From Gammaproteobacteria bacterium (GTDB taxonomy: Bacteria; Pseudomonadota; Gammaproteobacteria; SZUA-229): DNA of 64,000 nt. Both the position numbers and the translations under genes were made by a program. Positions 1 through 10,142 of this stretch are shown in pieces. The notes below the pieces were generated by a model that worked only from the letters and a program-made list of their open reading frames with translations, was not told the DNA's origin and did not search any database. The stretch spans positions 1 through 64,000 of the forward strand of contig JALWPK010000037.1 of the NCBI GenBank assembly GCA_026995045.1, given 5' to 3'. Each line of letters begins with the position of its first letter. Position 1 is the first letter of the stretch.

Positions 1-1
1 G

Positions 2-88
2 GGTAAACAGAGAATGGCATGGCGACCCTGGCTCCGCGACGGGTTGTTGCCCTGGGCGCAATCGGCCTACCATGCCAAAACTATATGA
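2..88 (+). CDS. C-terminal fragment of an unidentified protein truncated by the window edge
   Basis: Open frame from base 2 (GKQRMAWRPWLRDGLLPWAQSAYHAKTI*) ending TGA at 86-88; too short to assign. Confidence 0.3.
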   Translation, partial: GKQRMAWRPWLRDGLLPWAQSAYHAKTI

Positions 89-112
89 AATAACATGTGG
101 GGGTAACATACA

Positions 113-251
113 AGGCGCGGAGACACAGAGATTTTATCTGTAGGAGTGGCTTCAGCCACGAATGCGAGATTTCAACAGGAGCAGAGTTTGCTGCAAGCAC
201 TATTCGCGGCGAAAGCCGCACCTGCAAAAAAAACTCTGTGCCTCCGCGCCT
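113..251. repeat. Composite inverted-repeat intergenic element (copy 1)
   Basis: aggcgcggagacacagag (113-130) is inverted as ctctgtgcctccgcgcct (234-251); internal REP-like taggagtggcttcagccacgaatg (141-164) faces tattcgcggcgaaagccgcacctgca (201-226). Confidence 0.75.
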
Positions 252-276
252 CCGTGGTGAAAAAGCCCAAACCGTT

Positions 277-3015
277 TCAATTATTCCGCACAAACGGCAC
301 CACGTTACTGCCGTACCAGGTCACTGGCGCATCGACGCCGTAGCCCTGTACATAATCCACGCCCAGTTCCTGCAGCAGTTGCAGGATGGCTTCGTTTTCA
401 ACGTATTCCGCCACGGTTTTCAGTTTCATTTCGTGACCAATGTCGTTAATCGCGGAGACGATGGCGCGGTCCATCGGGTCGTTGACGATGTCGCGCACAA
501 ACTCACCGTCGATTTTCAGGTAATCGACGGGCAGTTTTTTCAGATAGGTGAAGGAACTCAGTCCGCTGCCAAAATCGTCCAGCGCAAACTGGCAGCCAAT
601 TTTTTTCAGTTTGTTGATAAAGTCGATGGCGATGCCCAGGTTGGCGATAACCGCGGTTTCCGTAATTTCAAAGCAGATGTGCTGCGGCGGAATATTAAAG
701 CGTTCGAGCTGCTCAATGATATAGTCTGAGGCGTCATCTTCACACAATGTCTGGCCTGACAGGTTGATGTTGTAGACATTAGCTAATGCGCCACTGATGA
801 TTTCATCCTGAATCATCGACATGGTGGTGCTGATAACCCATCTGTCCAGCGCTGGCATCATGTCATAGCGTTCCGCCGCCGGGATGAATGACATCGGCGG
901 AACCACATTGCCGGTTTCGTCAATCATGCGAATCAGCACTTCCTGATGGACGTTGTCATCCGTGTTGAACGGTTTGACTGTTTGCAGCGCAAGCTGGAAG
1001 CGGTTTTCGTTGAGCGCTTTCTGAATGCGCGTCAACCATTGCATTTCTCCGTGGCGTTTCGCCAGTTCGTAGTCGTCGGGGGTGTACACATGCACCCGGT
1101 TGCGGCCCCGATCCTTGGCGATGTAACAGGAGGAGTCGGCGCGACGCATGATGTCCTGCAGTGAGCCACTGTTGCGGTCGATCGGCACCAAGCCAATACT
1201 GACGCCGATGTCGAAAGTCTTTTTGTCCCAGCTAAAGGTGAAATCCTTGATGCTGGCGCGCAGGTTGTCGGCGACTTTCTCCGCCTGTTCCAGCGGGCAG
1301 TCGAACATCAGCACGCCAAATTCATCGCCACCCAGACGCGCCAGACAGTCGCTGGCGCGGATTGTGTTCGGCATGATTTTGGCCAGTTCGCGCAGCAGCT
1401 GGTCGCCGGCGATATGGCCACAGGTATCATTCACCACCTTGAACTGGTCAAGGTCGAGATAACACAGGGCGTGCTGGTGGTTTTCTTCACGCGCGGATTT
1501 CACGGCTTTTTTCAGCTGGTGTTCAAATTCCCGCCGGTTGATGAGTTCCGTCAACGCATCATGGGTTGCCTGAAATTCCATCTTGCGCGACAGATTGCGT
1601 ATGTGTGTGATGTTGCGGAACACCAGCACCGCGCCGATGATGCGGCCGCTGTGATCACAAATGGGGGCGGCGGAGCTTTCAATGCTGTATTCCTTGCCGT
1701 TCTTTTCCAGCAATATGGTGGGGTCGTCAAACGAAATCGTGGTGTTCGTGTTGAGGCACTCGTAAACCGTGCTGTCCACCTCTTCACGCGTGATTTCGTT
1801 CACCAGCGCAAACACTTCCTCCAGTGGCCGGTCCAGCGCTTCTTCGGCGCGCCAGCCGGTGAGGTGTTCGGCAATCGGATTCATGTACTTGATGTTTTGC
1901 TCGGTGTCGGTGGTGATTACCGCTTCGCCGATGGAGTGCAGGGTAACCTCCGCCAGTTCTTTTTCGCGGAACAGTGCAGCCTGTGCGCGTTGCCGTTCAC
2001 GGGCGCTCTTGATGCGCAGATGCACAAAGTTGAACAGCAGTAATGACAGCGCTGCTGTCGCCAGCAGGGCAAACGCCAGCCATTCGACATCCAGGTCGGA
2101 TAGTTGTAACTGGCGCGTCAGGCTGAGTTCAAACGACTGACCGGCGATGGTGAAGGTTCGCGTTGAGCTGTAACGGGGTAAGAAGTGGTGGTTTACCAAC
2201 GCTTCGCGGGCGCCGATCTTTTTGACGGCAAGCTTGTCGCCGTCAATATACCTGAATGCCAGAGAATAGGATGCATTGATGTCAGTATTCGCAATCAGGT
2301 CATCGATGCGAATCATCACACCAACCAGTCGGGTGGCTAGTTCGCTTCGCAGCTGGATGTCATCGGGCAGCTTGTCGCTGATAAAGATGGGACGAATAAT
2401 CAGAAAGCCGAGGCCACCATCGGCAATGTCATAGGGCGGGGTGGCGCTGTTATTGCCCAGCCGGATTGCCTCGTCAATCGCCTTGCGGTTGCTGGGTGAT
2501 GAGTAAGCATCATAGCCAAGCAGCGGCGCGGTGCGTACATTCAGCGGGTCGATGAACACCAGTGGATAATAAACATCACGTGCGCTGGCGGTAACCAGCG
2601 TGTTGTTGCTGTCGTATTCCGTTATCTTAAAGGTGGCGTAGCCCTCAAGGTGCCGCTGTTCGATGAAATCATCCAGCTCATCCCGTGTGACGCGCACCAT
2701 GTATTGGGTATTGTTGATATAGGGGTGCTGCTGGCGAATGGAACGCGAATATTCCTCCAGGTTTTTCTGGTCAACAGCGTCCACAGTATGAAAGTAGGCG
2801 CTGAAACCATTGAGGATATTGGCGCCGCTGTTGAGTTTGCTGTACAGGTCATTGAATGTCAGTTCAATTTGTGTGTTCAGTTCCTCGCGCACATTGTCGA
2901 TGCTGTTGTTGATAACCAGCGAGGTAAACAGCACCAGAATGATTGCACACAGCAATCCGAGCCATAGATTCACATGACGAAAGTTCTGCTCAATATGGTG
3001 CTTGCGATGCGGCAT
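277..3015 (-). CDS. Membrane CHASE-PAS-GGDEF-EAL cyclic-di-GMP turnover protein
   Basis: N-terminal TM and CHASE-like periplasmic region, PAS, intact GGDEF (ARLGGDEFGVLMF), EAL-type motifs EVLIRM, NLSG, EITETAV, DDFGSG, LKIDG. Confidence 0.9.
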   Translation of the reverse strand: MPHRKHHIEQNFRHVNLWLGLLCAIILVLFTSLVINNSIDNVREELNTQIELTFNDLYSKLNSGANILNGFSAYFHTVDAVDQKNLEEYSRSIRQQHPYINNTQYMVRVTRDELDDFIEQRHLEGYATFKITEYDSNNTLVTASARDVYYPLVFIDPLNVRTAPLLGYDAYSSPSNRKAIDEAIRLGNNSATPPYDIADGGLGFLIIRPIFISDKLPDDIQLRSELATRLVGVMIRIDDLIANTDINASYSLAFRYIDGDKLAVKKIGAREALVNHHFLPRYSSTRTFTIAGQSFELSLTRQLQLSDLDVEWLAFALLATAALSLLLFNFVHLRIKSARERQRAQAALFREKELAEVTLHSIGEAVITTDTEQNIKYMNPIAEHLTGWRAEEALDRPLEEVFALVNEITREEVDSTVYECLNTNTTISFDDPTILLEKNGKEYSIESSAAPICDHSGRIIGAVLVFRNITHIRNLSRKMEFQATHDALTELINRREFEHQLKKAVKSAREENHQHALCYLDLDQFKVVNDTCGHIAGDQLLRELAKIMPNTIRASDCLARLGGDEFGVLMFDCPLEQAEKVADNLRASIKDFTFSWDKKTFDIGVSIGLVPIDRNSGSLQDIMRRADSSCYIAKDRGRNRVHVYTPDDYELAKRHGEMQWLTRIQKALNENRFQLALQTVKPFNTDDNVHQEVLIRMIDETGNVVPPMSFIPAAERYDMMPALDRWVISTTMSMIQDEIISGALANVYNINLSGQTLCEDDASDYIIEQLERFNIPPQHICFEITETAVIANLGIAIDFINKLKKIGCQFALDDFGSGLSSFTYLKKLPVDYLKIDGEFVRDIVNDPMDRAIVSAINDIGHEMKLKTVAEYVENEAILQLLQELGVDYVQGYGVDAPVTWYGSNVVPFVRNN

Positions 3016-3022
3016 AAACGAT

Positions 3023-3997
3023 TCAGCCGCCCTGTTGCCGGTGTGATTGCGCTTTCAGTTTGATGAATTCCGGCACTTTGATGTCCGCTATCGACAATAG
3101 GGATTTGTTTATGGTGAGGTTGAACTTTCGGTTAGGGATAATGGGAATATCCACGGGTTTTATTCCTTTGATGATTTCCAGCGCAATCTGGCCGGCCCAG
3201 GCGCCATGTTCTTCCGGCACCTTGGTCATGCCAAACATGGCGTAGGGCATCATCCAGCTGTGATTGGTGACGGACAGGGTGCGGCTGTTCCGGTTGATGG
3301 TTTGTGTCACGGTTTCATGGTTCCAGTCGCCAATACCGGCATTACTGCCCAGGATAATCAGGTCGGCTTGCTGGGCCTGCTGATAAGCCTGAAGCCATTC
3401 CTCCATACTGTTGACCAGTCGTTGCTGAATCGCGATGCCGGCGCGTTTGGCGGCGCTTTCAAATCGCGCATAGTTCTTGTTTTCAGTCAGGGTGTTGGCG
3501 CCGATATACCAGGCGGATTTTATTTTGCCAACCATGGAAGTTGCATTCTTGAACAGCGGCTCGATGGCGGCTACTTCGATCATGCCCGTGACATTGGAGT
3601 AGGGAAAGCCATACTGTTTGACCGTCCAATTGACGCCGCAAAACACAAACGGAATATCCGCGTCCTTGAAGTAGGGCGCAATCAGATATTTGGCGGCATT
3701 GTCATCCGATGCAATGACCACGTCGGGTTGCAGTTTGTTTATCATCTCTTTTGCTCGCAGGGCGGCCTGCCTGATGTGCGCCTCGTTCTTGTGTCGTTTG
3801 CTGTCCATGTAGAAAGACGTTATTTCGCATTTGCCATCAAGCGCCTGGCGCAAGCCACGTTCAACACCATCGGACCAGGCGTATCCCGTGTGGTAGGAGG
3901 AGACATAAAAACACTGCGCTGCATTTGCCGGCTGGTGCGCGAATACCAGCGCAACAATCACCGCGCATGCTTTAGGGTTAAGCATGGGATTGTCCAC
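3023..3997 (-). CDS. Periplasmic ABC-type substrate-binding protein (PF04392-like)
   Basis: Signal peptide, then SYHTGYAWSDGVERGLRQAL, PDVVIASDDNAAKYLI, VTGMIEV; 8 nt upstream of the CHASE/GGDEF/EAL gene on the same strand. Confidence 0.75.
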   Translation of the reverse strand: MDNPMLNPKACAVIVALVFAHQPANAAQCFYVSSYHTGYAWSDGVERGLRQALDGKCEITSFYMDSKRHKNEAHIRQAALRAKEMINKLQPDVVIASDDNAAKYLIAPYFKDADIPFVFCGVNWTVKQYGFPYSNVTGMIEVAAIEPLFKNATSMVGKIKSAWYIGANTLTENKNYARFESAAKRAGIAIQQRLVNSMEEWLQAYQQAQQADLIILGSNAGIGDWNHETVTQTINRNSRTLSVTNHSWMMPYAMFGMTKVPEEHGAWAGQIALEIIKGIKPVDIPIIPNRKFNLTINKSLLSIADIKVPEFIKLKAQSHRQQGG

Positions 3998-4158
3998 AGT
4001 TTGTTCAGGTTACGCCTGAAGTATAGACGGCTGTGACAGGAAAACCGGCCCGCGCTGGACAGTGTCCAGCTGCAGGCGGGATATGAAATCAGTATATATT
4101 CAGCAACTTGTTGTTGACTGCCGTTTCGCGCCGGGGATGAATCAGTTGCCAATCATTG

Positions 4159-4950
4159 CTAGCGCGCCCGCTTGAGCGCATTTTTCTGAAAATCCCGGTC
4201 TGTGAGTCCAGTTTTGAAGTGATAGTCCGACCAGCTCAGCACCGTGCTTTTGCCGGTCTGGTGATTCACCATATCAAATCTGTCCGCGCGCCAGAACTTG
4301 TCCAGATACAGGTTGTAATCGCTGAATGTCAGGGTTTTCAGCAACGTATCCTTGCGGTCGTAGAAATCAATTTTTTCCGGGCGGTATTCCTGCTTGTTGA
4401 CCCATACCACCTGGCGCTTGTAACCTGAATGTTCGTAGGCAGGATAGCGTTCAATCACAAAGGTGTCGACGCCATTCAGGTTTTCGTCACGTAAATATTT
4501 GTAAGTGTATTTTTCCACTTCCTGTGAAGCCAGGTCTTCGTAGGCGAATTCGCTGCCCATGAACGGCCCGGATTTGTTTTTGGAATTGATGCGTTTGATC
4601 CGCTTCAGCGCCGGCAGGTACAGCCACTGGTCATCCGGCCGTTTGGCGTGAGACCAGGTAAGAAAGGCCGTGCCTTTCACATCCGCCGGCTGAACAAAGA
4701 TAGACAGGGTTTTGTCACCATCGCCAATCACTTCCAGCGTTTTCATTTTCAGCAGGCGAACGCTGGTGTCGCCGTGTTTATTGCGCAACTCCATTTTCAA
4801 TCTGGCGGTGAAGTCGCCGAAACCGGTGTCGCGTTTATCGGCTTCCACCGCAATTGCCAATCCTTTTTGTTCCGGGGTTTCGGCATGCGCGCCGACGGCA
4901 AGCAATAGCAACAGGCCGGAAAACAATAGTGTCGGTAAGGGCGTGCGCAT
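4159..4950 (-). CDS. Outer membrane lipoprotein-sorting (LolA-like) protein
   Basis: Signal peptide; TFLTWSHAKRPDDQWLYLPALKRIKRI, SDYHFKTGLTDRDF; adjacent to an MMPL/RND exporter as is typical. Confidence 0.8.
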   Translation of the reverse strand: MRTPLPTLLFSGLLLLLAVGAHAETPEQKGLAIAVEADKRDTGFGDFTARLKMELRNKHGDTSVRLLKMKTLEVIGDGDKTLSIFVQPADVKGTAFLTWSHAKRPDDQWLYLPALKRIKRINSKNKSGPFMGSEFAYEDLASQEVEKYTYKYLRDENLNGVDTFVIERYPAYEHSGYKRQVVWVNKQEYRPEKIDFYDRKDTLLKTLTFSDYNLYLDKFWRADRFDMVNHQTGKSTVLSWSDYHFKTGLTDRDFQKNALKRAR

Positions 4951-7226
4951 TATTTTTTCTCCTCAAGTTTAATCAGTAAGGGTGGCAGCAACAGAAAATC
5001 GGTGACCAGCGCCAGCGCAATGACAATGCTGGTGAGCAGACCCATGCCGGCATTGAGTTCAAAATGTGATTGCGCCAGTATCATAAAGCCGGCGATCAGC
5101 ACCACGGAGGTGACCAGCAGGGCGACGCCGACGCTGTTGAAGGCATATTGCACCGCCTGTTCGGCGTTCAGGTTTTTCTCACGGCGCGCGCGCAGGTATT
5201 TACTGAGAAAATGCACCGTGTCATCCACCACAATGCCCAGCGTCATGCCGGTTACCACTGACAGGGCGATGCCGACCTGGCCGACGAATATTCCCCAGAT
5301 GCCGAATGCCATCGCCGCTGGCAGCAGATTGGGTATCAGACTGATCAGACCATAGCGCACTGATTTCAGGAACAGTATCAGCACCAGTGATATCAACACC
5401 AGCGCGACCGAGGTGCCAATCAGCATGCTGTGAATATTGCGCTTGCCGATGTGGGCAAACATCACTGTCGGGCCGGAGGCGTAAAACTCGATGCCATCCA
5501 GATTCTGCTTCAGCCACTCGGCGGTTTCCTGCTCCAGCGCGAGGATGTCATTGGTTGACATGGTCTCAAGCGTTACCGCGATTTTGGTCGAGCTTTTGCT
5601 GACATCAATCTGGTTGTTCAGGTCCAGTCCGTAAGGCAGTGACATTTCATACAGCAGCAGATATTGCGCCGCCAGATCGCGTTGCTCCGGCAGGCGGTAC
5701 CAGGCCGGGTCATCGCCGTGCATGTTTTTGTTGAGGCGTTTGAAGGTATCGGTGATCGACTGCACATGAATCACCTGTGGCAGCGAGCGCAGATGCTGCA
5801 CAAACAGATCGGCCTTGCGCAGGAATTCGGGGTCGCTGATGCCGCCCGGCTCCGAACTGGTGAGGGCGTAATCGATGTAATACACGCCGGTGAGATGTTC
5901 GGCGGCGTAATCCGAATCGCGCCTGAACTCGATGGTTTTATCAAAATATTCTACAAACACGTCATTGAGTTCGTTTTTGGGGAGCATCGCAATCAGCACC
6001 AGTGCGACAGCCAGCGTACCGTACAGCAGCGCGTTGTGATGCCGGATGACGAATGCGCCGAAATTCCGCATCAGCTTGATGCCGAACACTTCCGTTTTGC
6101 CGGTCGCCGGCAAAATGCCAATCATTGCAGGCAGGAAGGTAATGGAGAGGATAAAGGCGGCGCTGACCCCCATGGCGGCGATATTGCCCAAGTCGTGGAA
6201 CGGCGGCGCATCGCTGAAATTGAGGCTGAGAAAGCCCAGCACCGTGGTCAGAGAAGTGACAAACACCGGCTGAAAGTTGATGCGCATGCTTTCGGTCATG
6301 GCGTCAAACTTGTTCATGCCTTTTACCATTTCATGGCGCATGGTCACCAGCAAATGCACCGCGTCGGCGATTGCCATGGTCATAATCATGATCGGCGCGC
6401 TCATCACCGGGGGCGACAGCTTGATGCCGGCCCAGCCCGCCAGGCCCATAGCGGACATGATGCTGAAAATAATGACAAGAAAGGTTGTCAGCGTACCGCT
6501 TAATCCGCGCAGCAACAGGAACAGGGTAAGCATGATGAAGCCCAGCGCGAGCGGGTACAGGTTTTTGACATCATCCTGCGACGCTTCGGGGAAAGCGTTG
6601 TTCATAATCGTCATGCCCACCAGCCGGACTTCGATATCCGGATGCTGCCGCATGATGTTGTCTTTGATTTCGCGCGCCTTGGCGACGGCTTCCGGCACTT
6701 CGTTCATGTGTTTGCCGGGTAACTGCACCACCACGTTGACGCCGGCATAGCGACTGTCGGGAGACACCAGCCGGTGCGCCAGGTTGGGCTCGTTGACAGC
6801 AATCGCCTGCACCCGCTGCAAATCGGCCTCGTTCATGTTGTCCGGGTCGGGAACCAGATCATCGACAATCAGGTCGTCTTCCTCGGCGCGGGTATGCTGG
6901 TAATTGGTCAGCGAATCCACGCGGGTGGAATAGGGAATCTGCCAACCGGCTTCAGTAATCTGTTTGATGGCCGCCAGGGTTTTACGGCTGAACACCTTGC
7001 CGTCTTTGGGGGTGACAACAAACAGAATGTTGTCATTTTTGTTGAAGGTGTTCTGCATGCGCTCAAAGGCGAGTAGCTGCGGGTTGTCCTCGCCAAAGAA
7101 CATGCGGTAATCGTTGTCAAAACTGAGGAAGCGGCCACCGGATGTCGCCAGCGCGACCAGCGCAAGGGTTAACACCACGACGACATAGCGCCAGCGCAAT
7201 ATCCAGCGGGTATAAGACTCAACCAT
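4950..7226 (-). CDS. RND/MMPL superfamily exporter
   Basis: About 12 TM segments in two halves, SSD-like motifs, GMTLGIVVDDTVHFLSKYL. Confidence 0.88.
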   Translation of the reverse strand: MVESYTRWILRWRYVVVVLTLALVALATSGGRFLSFDNDYRMFFGEDNPQLLAFERMQNTFNKNDNILFVVTPKDGKVFSRKTLAAIKQITEAGWQIPYSTRVDSLTNYQHTRAEEDDLIVDDLVPDPDNMNEADLQRVQAIAVNEPNLAHRLVSPDSRYAGVNVVVQLPGKHMNEVPEAVAKAREIKDNIMRQHPDIEVRLVGMTIMNNAFPEASQDDVKNLYPLALGFIMLTLFLLLRGLSGTLTTFLVIIFSIMSAMGLAGWAGIKLSPPVMSAPIMIMTMAIADAVHLLVTMRHEMVKGMNKFDAMTESMRINFQPVFVTSLTTVLGFLSLNFSDAPPFHDLGNIAAMGVSAAFILSITFLPAMIGILPATGKTEVFGIKLMRNFGAFVIRHHNALLYGTLAVALVLIAMLPKNELNDVFVEYFDKTIEFRRDSDYAAEHLTGVYYIDYALTSSEPGGISDPEFLRKADLFVQHLRSLPQVIHVQSITDTFKRLNKNMHGDDPAWYRLPEQRDLAAQYLLLYEMSLPYGLDLNNQIDVSKSSTKIAVTLETMSTNDILALEQETAEWLKQNLDGIEFYASGPTVMFAHIGKRNIHSMLIGTSVALVLISLVLILFLKSVRYGLISLIPNLLPAAMAFGIWGIFVGQVGIALSVVTGMTLGIVVDDTVHFLSKYLRARREKNLNAEQAVQYAFNSVGVALLVTSVVLIAGFMILAQSHFELNAGMGLLTSIVIALALVTDFLLLPPLLIKLEEKK

Positions 7227-7371
7227 GAAAGATTCCTTGTAGCTTGTTATTGGTTATTGTCACGCCATCTTGACATAACTGAATGCGCTCTGCATGTCAG
7301 TCCTGTCTGACACGGGGATTATCTGGAATATCCATTAAAATATACTTAACAGCTAGTCGGTAAGGTAAAAC

Positions 7372-8034
7372 TCAGATAGCGCCTGACTTTTTCAGTAAAT
7401 CCGCCACCGCCTGCGCCAGACGCCGGTAGCCTTCGCGGTTGGGATGCACCTGATCGGACTTGAGCGAGGCTTGCTTCAGAACAGACGCCAGCGCATCCAG
7501 ATCGACCGGAATGTGATGTTGCTCCGCCAGCTCAGCATACACCTCGGCCGGTTGCAGAAACAGACCAAAATCCGGAACCGCCAGCAGCGCCACAGCGACG
7601 CCCTGTTGTTTGGCCAGCGTAATCATGGCGTCGAGGTTCTGTTTCATCTCGCTGCGGCTCATGCGCCGCAGAATGTCATTGCCGCCGTGACACAGCACTA
7701 GCAGGGCGGGCTGATGGCGTTGCAGCAAGCCCGGCAGCCGTTTCAGTCCATTCGCGCTGATTTCACCCGACACACCGGCATTAATGACCTGGCGCCCGCT
7801 CAGTTGCTGCAACACGGCCGGGTAGCTTTGGGCGCGGTCTGCGCCGGTTCCGTAAGTGAGGCTGTCGCCGAAAGCCAGAATCACGGCGTCTTCTGGCAGC
7901 CGGGGCAGTGGTGGTGTTTCCTCACAGCCGGTGACAAGGCGTGCGCACAACAGCGCAAAGCCAAGTAAGATAGCGCCCGCGCGCAACTCCGTCAGGCGGG
8001 AAAGCAGGTTTGGCTGGTGGCGATCATTCATCAT
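7372..8034 (-). CDS. GDSL arylesterase / TesA-like lysophospholipase
   Basis: AFGDSLTYGTG, GVSGEIS, GGNDILR, DQVHPNREGYRRLA blocks. Confidence 0.88.
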   Translation of the reverse strand: MMNDRHQPNLLSRLTELRAGAILLGFALLCARLVTGCEETPPLPRLPEDAVILAFGDSLTYGTGADRAQSYPAVLQQLSGRQVINAGVSGEISANGLKRLPGLLQRHQPALLVLCHGGNDILRRMSRSEMKQNLDAMITLAKQQGVAVALLAVPDFGLFLQPAEVYAELAEQHHIPVDLDALASVLKQASLKSDQVHPNREGYRRLAQAVADLLKKSGAI

Positions 8035-8042
8035 GAGGTTTT

Positions 8043-9125
8043 ATGGGTTCAGTGAAACAAATGCAAGCTTATTGTTATGACAGTCTTCTGCGCGCATGGC
8101 CATCCACCGGTTGCCGCGCCGTGTTCAAACAGCAGCCCGAGGATTTTGTGGTGACCGAAACCCTGCCGTTTGAACTCGAAGGCGAAGGCGAGCATGACTG
8201 GCTGTATATTGAAAAGCGTAACAGCAACACCGACTGGGTGGCGCGCAAACTGGCGGACTTTGCCGGGGTGAAACTGCGTCAGGTCAGCTACGCTGGCCTC
8301 AAGGATCGCCATGCGCTGTGCCGGCAATGGTTCAGCGTGCATTTGCCGGGGCAGGCTTCTCCCGACTGGCATGGCGTCAACGATGAGGAAATCACGCTGC
8401 TGCAACACACGCGCCACCGCCGCAAGCTGCAACGCGGCGCGCTCAAGCAAAACCGGTTTGAAATTCGCCTGCGCGACATTGATGGTGATGTCGACGCCTT
8501 GTTGCAACGCTGCGCCTTGCTCCAGCGTGAAGGCGCGCCCAATTATTTTGGCGAGCAGCGCTTTGGCCGCAACCTGGACAATTTGCTGCGCGCGGAACAG
8601 CTGTTTACCAACCCGCCCAGGCGACTACCGCGGCACAAACGCAGCCTGTATCTGTCGGCGGCGCGCTCGTGGATTTTCAATTGTATTGTGTCGCAACGCA
8701 TTGCCGATGGAAACTGGAACCGCCGCTTGTCAGGCGATGTGTTCATGCTGAACGGAAGCAATGCCTGCTTTGCCGATGATAACGATGCGGCGCTGCGCCA
8801 GCGTCTGGCCGATGGTGAGATTCATCCCACCGCCACGCTGTGGGGCGATGGCGACAGCATGGCGCAGGCCGACTGCCTGGCGCTGGAGCAGGCGGCCGCC
8901 GCACAGCATGCGGTACTCGCAGACGGGCTGATCGCCGCCCGGCTGGAGCCACAGCGCCGCGCCACCCGGTTGCTGCCGCTGGATTTCAGCTGGCTGCATG
9001 AAACGGATGGCAACTCATTGCTGCTTGCATTCAGCCTGCCATCGGGCGCCTACGCCACCAGCATTTTGCGTGAACTCGGCGACATTACGCAGCCAACACG
9101 CGCCAATGTGCCACAGCCGGGCTGA
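8043..9125 (+). CDS. truD: tRNA pseudouridine(13) synthase TruD
   Basis: NTDWVARKLADFAGVKLRQVSYAGLKDRHALCRQWFSVHLPG and GAPNYFGEQRFGR, LPSGAYATSILRE. Confidence 0.95.
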   Translation: MGSVKQMQAYCYDSLLRAWPSTGCRAVFKQQPEDFVVTETLPFELEGEGEHDWLYIEKRNSNTDWVARKLADFAGVKLRQVSYAGLKDRHALCRQWFSVHLPGQASPDWHGVNDEEITLLQHTRHRRKLQRGALKQNRFEIRLRDIDGDVDALLQRCALLQREGAPNYFGEQRFGRNLDNLLRAEQLFTNPPRRLPRHKRSLYLSAARSWIFNCIVSQRIADGNWNRRLSGDVFMLNGSNACFADDNDAALRQRLADGEIHPTATLWGDGDSMAQADCLALEQAAAAQHAVLADGLIAARLEPQRRATRLLPLDFSWLHETDGNSLLLAFSLPSGAYATSILRELGDITQPTRANVPQPG

Positions 9126-9182
9126 TTCTGGTAATATCGCGTCGAACGTTTACTGACTTCTGCTGCACGAGACCTTGCCAAG

Positions 9183-10142
9183 ATGAATCCGAATTTCCTC
9201 GATTTTGAACAGCCCATCGCCGAACTCGAAGCCAAGATTGAAGAACTGCGCTATGTCGGTGACGACTCCGAAATCAACATTGGCGAGGAAATCAGCAAGC
9301 TGGAAGAAAAATCACGCAGCCTCACCGAATCGATTTTCAGCAAGCTCACCGCCTGGCAAACCTCCAAGCTGGCGCGTCACCCAATGCGGCCCTACACGCT
9401 GGATTATATCGACCGCATTTTCAGCGACTTTCAGGAGCTGCACGGCGACCGCGCGTTCGCCGATGACGCCGCCATCGTCGGCGGCATCGCCCGGCTGGAC
9501 GGCATGCCGGTGATGATTATCGGCCACCAGAAAGGCCGCGACACCAAGGAAAACATTCGCCGCAATTTCGGCATGCCGCGCCCGGAAGGCTACCGCAAGG
9601 CGCTGCGCCTGATGAAGCTCGCCGAGCGTTTTCGCATTCCGGTGCTGACCTTCATCGACACACCAGGCGCCTATCCCGGCATCGACGCCGAAGAGCGTGG
9701 CCAGTCGGAAGCCATCGCCCGCAATCTGTTCGAAATGGCCAAGCTGAAAACCCCGATTGTTTGCACCGTCATCGGCGAAGGCGGCTCCGGCGGCGCGCTC
9801 GCCATCGGCGTCGGCGACCGCGTGATGATGCTGGAATACGGCACCTATTCGGTGATTTCACCCGAAGGCTGCGCCTCCATTCTGTGGAAAAGCGCCGACA
9901 AGGCTGAGGAGGCCGCTGCAGCCATGGGCATCACCGCCGCCAGGCTGAAAGAGCTGGGTCTGATCGACCAGATTATCCGCGAACCGCTGGGCAGCGCGCA
10001 CCGCGATGTGGACACCACCGCGCGCAACATCAAACAGGCGCTGGTCGATGCGCTGGAGCAGATGGAAAAAATCGGCCTGGACGAACTGCTGGAACAGCGT
10101 TACCAGCGTTTGATGTCGTATGGGCAGTACATCGAAGACTGA
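9183..10142 (+). CDS. accA: Acetyl-CoA carboxylase carboxyltransferase subunit alpha
   Basis: [61 protein letters not shown]. Confidence 0.98.
   Translation: MNPNFLDFEQPIAELEAKIEELRYVGDDSEINIGEEISKLEEKSRSLTESIFSKLTAWQTSKLARHPMRPYTLDYIDRIFSDFQELHGDRAFADDAAIVGGIARLDGMPVMIIGHQKGRDTKENIRRNFGMPRPEGYRKALRLMKLAERFRIPVLTFIDTPGAYPGIDAEERGQSEAIARNLFEMAKLKTPIVCTVIGEGGSGGALAIGVGDRVMMLEYGTYSVISPEGCASILWKSADKAEEAAAAMGITAARLKELGLIDQIIREPLGSAHRDVDTTARNIKQALVDALEQMEKIGLDELLEQRYQRLMSYGQYIED

Noticed and set aside
97-729. 210-aa plus-strand ORF at the left edge
   Set aside because: Antisense to the well-supported 912-aa GGDEF/EAL gene and overlapping the repeat element; no recognisable family.
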